DNA from: Candidatus Heimdallarchaeum endolithica | Lineage (GTDB): Archaea > Asgardarchaeota > Heimdallarchaeia > Heimdallarchaeales > Heimdallarchaeaceae | Direction: 5' to 3' | Length of the DNA stretch: 64,000 nucleotides | Assembly: GCA_021513715.1 (NCBI GenBank) | Contig: CP084167.1 | Location: 1,442,571 to 1,506,570 of the forward strand | Shown: in pieces, positions 59,930 through 64,000 of the stretch | Layout of the letters: the number at the start of each line of letters is the position of its first letter | Numbering within the stretch: the first letter of the stretch is position 1 | The notes under the pieces: model-generated | Seen by the model: only the letters and a program-made list of their open reading frames with translations | The model's database searches: none | What the model was told of the DNA's origin: nothing | Position numbers and translations under genes: made by a program

Positions 59930-61324
59930 TTAAACAGCCAAATAAGGATTAATTTCTTTTGCTAATCTCAAAGCTTTTTTCAGTAAAGCGACAGGATATG
60001 ACCATTGGGTTCTAATCTCTCTAATTTTAGATTGTAGCTCTTTCTTACCTAATAAGGCAAATGATGTAATTATAAAAGTCATTGACACTAGTTGGTTCAA
60101 TTCACGTTGTATCCTTTTTACAGCTTCCTCATAAGGTTTATCTTTCAATTCATCAAATAACTTCTTAAAGTAATCACTTTCTCTAATACCATGAACAATT
60201 CTATTATCTAAATCAATTAAGGTTGCAGTTTCCTCAAGGATATTTTTCTTTTCTAAAAACGTGAAAGTTTCTTTTGACATACCAACAATCTTAGGAGTAA
60301 AACGCTTTTCTTCAGAGGGTCTATATTTGTCGTCCACATATTCCATGTATGAAGTTTGAAGATGTTGTGTAAAAATGGCAAGATTGTCCATTACTATCCT
60401 TACAGAGACTCTATCTCCTGTTATATAAATTGGCTCTCCTACGATTGCAGAATATATTGCTTTTCCTATATTATCTTTAACAAGCCTTAACAACAGATGA
60501 AATGAAACATGATCTCTGTTTACAAAAGCAAGCTTATTTCCTGGATCCTCAATATTTCTTAACTTTTCCAATATTTCAGGGATAGAAATATTTTGCCTAG
60601 ATAATTCGCCAACTTTCTTTTCAAATAAGGGGAACATTCGAAAAATAGTGTAATCTAAAGCATTTGGGAAAAGCAAATATCCAATTGACAACTTATTCTC
60701 ATACTTTTTTAAGACTATAAAAGGAACAGTTTTTTCTTCAGGAAAAAGCATTAGAATGCTTCGTAAGTAATTAGTTTTTAGGAATTCAGTTTTTTGGTTA
60801 TATAAAACATTAACAATTTTTCTAAAAATAGGTTCAACAATTCCATCATTTTTTATAATACTCCATGGATCAGTAGAGAGATCAACGTCAAAATATTTAA
60901 TGTGAGCCAATTTTATTGGGTGATCACTCAAAGTAATGAAAAGGCGTTCAATATCAAACAAACATTGCTCCACTAGAAGGTTAGCCTCTCCCTCAGTAAG
61001 TTCGCTAGGTTTCACATGTTCTAACAATTCTCCTCCCACATTTCTAATTGTAGTATATATTTCATTTCTCTTCTTGTCTGATAACTCAGTTTCGTCCATA
61101 ATTTCTAAAATAAAAATGTAATCTTCTCCTATTCTAGTGGTTAATATTGTTCTATCATGGTAGGCTATTGATTGAAGTTCTCTCTTATGAATCTCATGTG
61201 AAAAAGAGATAATTGCACTAATCAATCCTGTTGCTAGTACGTGTTTTGTTTTATCCTCAATATCAGGTTTGGTTGCAAGTAATATTCCTGCTGAATTAAC
61301 AAGCGAAAGTCTAAAAGTAGGCAT
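59930..61324 (-). CDS. Large longin-like multi-domain protein
   Basis: A 464-residue soluble protein without metal or nucleotide motifs. The first about 120 residues (LSLVNSAGILLATKPDIEDK, then LISAIISFSHEIHKRELQSI, TILTTRIGEDYIFILEIM) follow the longin/Roadblock pattern. The middle has a second strand-rich segment with a hydrophobic strand pair (KLSIGYLLFPNALDYTIF). A later segment (IGKAIYSAIVGEPIYITGD, then VRIVMDNLAIFTQHL) resembles the GTPase-partner folds of DENN or Mon1/Ccz1-type longin proteins. The final 100 residues are helical. It may be a small-GTPase regulator. Family membership needs a structure-based check. Confidence 0.55.
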   Translation of the reverse strand: MPTFRLSLVNSAGILLATKPDIEDKTKHVLATGLISAIISFSHEIHKRELQSIAYHDRTILTTRIGEDYIFILEIMDETELSDKKRNEIYTTIRNVGGELLEHVKPSELTEGEANLLVEQCLFDIERLFITLSDHPIKLAHIKYFDVDLSTDPWSIIKNDGIVEPIFRKIVNVLYNQKTEFLKTNYLRSILMLFPEEKTVPFIVLKKYENKLSIGYLLFPNALDYTIFRMFPLFEKKVGELSRQNISIPEILEKLRNIEDPGNKLAFVNRDHVSFHLLLRLVKDNIGKAIYSAIVGEPIYITGDRVSVRIVMDNLAIFTQHLQTSYMEYVDDKYRPSEEKRFTPKIVGMSKETFTFLEKKNILEETATLIDLDNRIVHGIRESDYFKKLFDELKDKPYEEAVKRIQRELNQLVSMTFIITSFALLGKKELQSKIREIRTQWSYPVALLKKALRLAKEINPYLAV

Positions 61325-61441
61325 TCTATTTTAAAGAAAATAAAATCATTTAAGTAAATTTCCCTTACAAACTAAAGAAAATCAAATTACAAAAAAACTA
61401 AGTTTTTAAATCCTTCGTTGATTTTTCTTTCAGATTTACCA

Positions 61442-64000
61442 ATGTTATCAAAAGATGAACTTAGAAAGAGATTTTCTGAGAAAGATTATGAAGTAGAGTT
61501 GTTCAGAGAAGGGGGATTCGTTAGGAAACAGTGCCCTAAATGCGGACATTTTTATTGGACAGTGAATCCAGACCAAGAAACCTGTGGAGATACAATTTGT
61601 AATGGTGGTTACAAATTTTTAGATAAAAAAGGAAAAAATCTAAACTTTGATGAAACGATCAAGAGCCTTACTAATTTTTTTGTTAAACATGGACACACTG
61701 CAATAAAGGATTATCCTGTTGTTGCTCGCTGGAGAGCAGATATGGAATTTACTATTGCATCAATAGCAGATTTTCAACCGTGGGTTCTAAATGGTATTAT
61801 TCCTCCTCCAGCTAACCCTTTAGTTGTTCCACAGTTTTGTATTAGAACTGGAGGAGAATTCAGTGACATTGATAACATTGGTAAAACAGCTAGACATCTA
61901 ACAAGTTTTGTCATGTTTGGTCAACATTCATTTAACTCAAAAGAACTTACTGATGGATACTGGATGGATAGATGCATTGAACTTAATTTCAAGTATCTGA
62001 CAGAAGAACTTGGATTAAAGAAAGAAGAGATTTCTTACTCTGAGGGAATTTGGGCTGGAGGAGGGAATTTTGGTCCTAACTTAGAAGCTTTTGCCTATGG
62101 TTCCGAACTTGTTAATAATGTCTTTATTGCATATGGATTTGAAAATGGTAATGTTAAAAAACTAGACATGCAAGTCATAGATGTTGGTTGGGGGTTAGAA
62201 AGAGTATCCTGGTTTTCACAAGGAACACCTACAATTTATGAAGCAATATTTCCAAAAGCTATTGAATATTTACAAAAAGAAAATGGGTATAAAGCAGATC
62301 ATGAACTATTAGTTAAATACAGCAAATTAGCTGGAATGCTTGCTGTTGATGAAGTTAAAAATCTTAAAAAAGCAAGAAGAGAAATGGCCAAAAAACTTGG
62401 ACTATCATATGAGGAAATGTTGAAAAAACTTGGACCTCAAGAAGCAATGTATGCTATAGCAGATCATACAAGAACACTTTCTATTGCTATCGCAGATGGA
62501 GCTATTCCCTCAAATGTAGGAGGCGGATACAACTTAAGGGTGCTTCTTAGAAGGATTTTATCACTTAAAGAGATTTACAATTTAGAATTTTCATTAGCTA
62601 AATTGTTTGATTTACAAATAGATCATCTTTCTGTTTCTTATCCCCGTGTAAAGGATGGCAGAAATCAAATACAAGAAATAGTAAATGTTGAAGTATCAAG
62701 ATTTTATGAAACTAGAAAAACAGGAAGAAAAATTGTTAGTAATATTCTAAAAAAGAGAACAAAAATAGATTTCAATACGCTAGTTGACCTCTATCAAACC
62801 AAAGGGATAAATCCTCTAATGGTGAAAGAGATTGCAAAAGAATACAATAAAACTGTAGATGTACCTGAAGACTTCTACATCAAACTTAATGAGTATCTCT
62901 CTGAAAAAAATGGAAGTGGAGTTAAAGAAGAGAAGAAAGAAGACGAGTACGACAAGCTTTCAATTGACAGAACTTTGTACACAGAACAAACTTATTACAA
63001 AGATGTATATGCTCACAAATTTAAAGCGAAAATATTAGAAGTAATAAACAAGAAGTATGTTATTCTTGATAAAACCTTATTCTATCCTACAGGAGGAGGA
63101 CAAATACACGATACAGGAAAGCTTATTGTGGGCAAAAAGCAATATAACGTTATTGATGTCGTTAAGAAGGGGCAATCTATAATTCATAAATTAGAAAAAG
63201 AAAGCGATTTAAAGAAAGGAATCACGGTTGTAGGCGAAATAGATAGAGAACGAAGGCTTGACATTATGAGACACCATACAGCAGTACATGTAGTTAATAA
63301 TGCTGCAAGAGAAGTATTAGGTTCTCATGTATGGCAAGCAGGTGCAGATAAAACAGAGGATAAAGCTAGATTGGATATAACTCACTATAAATCTATTTCT
63401 TTTGAAGAACTTCAAAAAATAGAATACATTGCTAATAAAATTGTTCTAGAAAAAAGACCTATTAAAAAAATAGACCTAGAGAGAGATGAAGCAGAGAAAA
63501 AATATGGCTTTACTATCTATCAAGGAGGAGTTGTTCCAGGCAAAGAGTTGCATATTGTAATTATAGATGAATGGGATGTAGAAGCTTGCGGAGGAACACA
63601 TTTAGATAATACAACAGACATAGGACTTATCAAACTTGTTGGTAGTGAAAGAATACAAGATGGTGTTGTTAGATTAGAGATTGTAGCTGGGCGTAAGGCA
63701 ATTAAATATATCCAAAAACAAGAAACAATTCTTAAAAAATCAGGTGAGATTTTAAGCGTAAATCCAGATATTTTGCCAAAAACAATTAAACGGTTTTTCG
63801 AAGAATGGAAAAAACAGAGGAAAACCATAGAAAATCTAAATAAGAAAATTGCTGAACTACAATTCAGTCATGAAAAAGAAGATGTTCTAAAATTTGGCGA
63901 AACAATTGCAGTGGTACAAAAAACTGATGGTAGTCAAAAAGAACTCATATTGCAAGCAAGTGAAGCAATAAAAAATAAAGAAAAAGCAGTATGCATACTA
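61442..64000 (+). CDS. alaS: Alanyl-tRNA synthetase, archaeal type (truncated by right window edge)
   Basis: An ATG at 61442 opens a frame that runs 853 codons to the window end with no stop. The N-terminal zinc site (C31, C34, C48, C53 in KQCPKCG and ETCGDTIC) is typical of archaeal AlaRS. The class II aminoacylation core includes WRADMEFTIASIADFQP and EGIWAGGGNFGPNLE. The editing domain carries MRHHTAVHVVN (HxxxH) and the zinc motif CGGTH in VEACGGTHLDN. It charges tRNA-Ala and clears mischarged Ser/Gly. The last C-Ala region is missing. A TATA-like TTTTTAAATCC near 61405-61415 suggests a short leader. Confidence 0.97.
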   Translation, partial: MLSKDELRKRFSEKDYEVELFREGGFVRKQCPKCGHFYWTVNPDQETCGDTICNGGYKFLDKKGKNLNFDETIKSLTNFFVKHGHTAIKDYPVVARWRADMEFTIASIADFQPWVLNGIIPPPANPLVVPQFCIRTGGEFSDIDNIGKTARHLTSFVMFGQHSFNSKELTDGYWMDRCIELNFKYLTEELGLKKEEISYSEGIWAGGGNFGPNLEAFAYGSELVNNVFIAYGFENGNVKKLDMQVIDVGWGLERVSWFSQGTPTIYEAIFPKAIEYLQKENGYKADHELLVKYSKLAGMLAVDEVKNLKKARREMAKKLGLSYEEMLKKLGPQEAMYAIADHTRTLSIAIADGAIPSNVGGGYNLRVLLRRILSLKEIYNLEFSLAKLFDLQIDHLSVSYPRVKDGRNQIQEIVNVEVSRFYETRKTGRKIVSNILKKRTKIDFNTLVDLYQTKGINPLMVKEIAKEYNKTVDVPEDFYIKLNEYLSEKNGSGVKEEKKEDEYDKLSIDRTLYTEQTYYKDVYAHKFKAKILEVINKKYVILDKTLFYPTGGGQIHDTGKLIVGKKQYNVIDVVKKGQSIIHKLEKESDLKKGITVVGEIDRERRLDIMRHHTAVHVVNNAAREVLGSHVWQAGADKTEDKARLDITHYKSISFEELQKIEYIANKIVLEKRPIKKIDLERDEAEKKYGFTIYQGGVVPGKELHIVIIDEWDVEACGGTHLDNTTDIGLIKLVGSERIQDGVVRLEIVAGRKAIKYIQKQETILKKSGEILSVNPDILPKTIKRFFEEWKKQRKTIENLNKKIAELQFSHEKEDVLKFGETIAVVQKTDGSQKELILQASEAIKNKEKAVCIL

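Noticed and set aside
1..64000. tRNA, rRNA or CRISPR arrays
   Set aside because: No T-loop-like GGTTCGAATCC segments with matching acceptor stems, no rRNA-like GC-rich block and no spaced identical repeats were found by eye.

Overview
The window is AT-rich, gene-dense DNA from an archaeon, most likely an Asgard archaeon. Archaeal markers are a two-subunit primase (PriS and PriL), a Dpo4-type polymerase with a PIP box, an XPD-family helicase, an archaeal-type alanyl-tRNA synthetase, a dihydropteroate synthase next to a CofE-type ligase, and TATA-like boxes upstream of genes. The Asgard placement rests on two Roadblock/LC7 proteins, two longin-like proteins, an SMC protein whose ATPase motifs look like eukaryotic SMC5/6, and a RING-like zinc protein. 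It is an inference from protein content; no rRNA is present to confirm it. I see no tRNA, rRNA or CRISPR array. No gene-free stretch exceeds 300 bases.

Layout. 1-863: 5' part of phosphoglycerate kinase. 1054-5908: an acetyltransferase, a divergent pair of paralogous secreted GATase-like proteins, and a transglutaminase-like protein. 5994-13422: an importer locus with a solute-binding protein, a very large ABC permease carrying an extracellular beta-propeller, a polyprenol/dolichol-kinase-like enzyme, and a divergent membrane-anchored phosphodiesterase. A 110-bp MITE-like element lies between the binding protein and the permease. 13472-18156: a translationally coupled four-gene operon of an SMC5/6-like ATPase, a probable kleisin, a probable winged-helix KITE subunit and a zinc-finger protein. 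18273-21320: a large surface glycoprotein. 21512-28409: a sugar/cofactor region with galT split by a TnpB element, a GH57 hydrolase, dihydropteroate synthase, a CofE-like ligase and galactokinase. 28532-33339: an AAA ATPase and membrane/surface proteins. 33477-38033: glutamine synthetase, a multi-winged-helix RING-like protein, an orphan ABC ATPase and a MazG-like protein. 38290-46405: a TPR protein, a PD-(D/E)XK nuclease, longin and Roadblock proteins, a DnaJ-zinc/S1/OB/DHH nuclease and a coiled-coil membrane protein. 46431-56196: a HAD phosphatase, a subtilase, a second Roadblock protein, the XPD-like helicase and a secreted phospholipase D with a lamin-tail domain. 56330-64000: Dpo4, PriL, PriS, a long longin-like protein and alanyl-tRNA synthetase (truncated by the window edge).

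The strongest candidate for an under-described system is the SMC5/6-like operon. Its gene order, overlaps and zinc-finger subunit mirror the Smc-Nse4-Nse3/Nse1 core of eukaryotes. Other notable points are the propeller-permease fusion, the interrupted galT with definable element ends and a candidate guide-RNA region, the RING-like protein with an apparent non-AUG start, and the 110-bp inverted-repeat element with flanking direct repeats.
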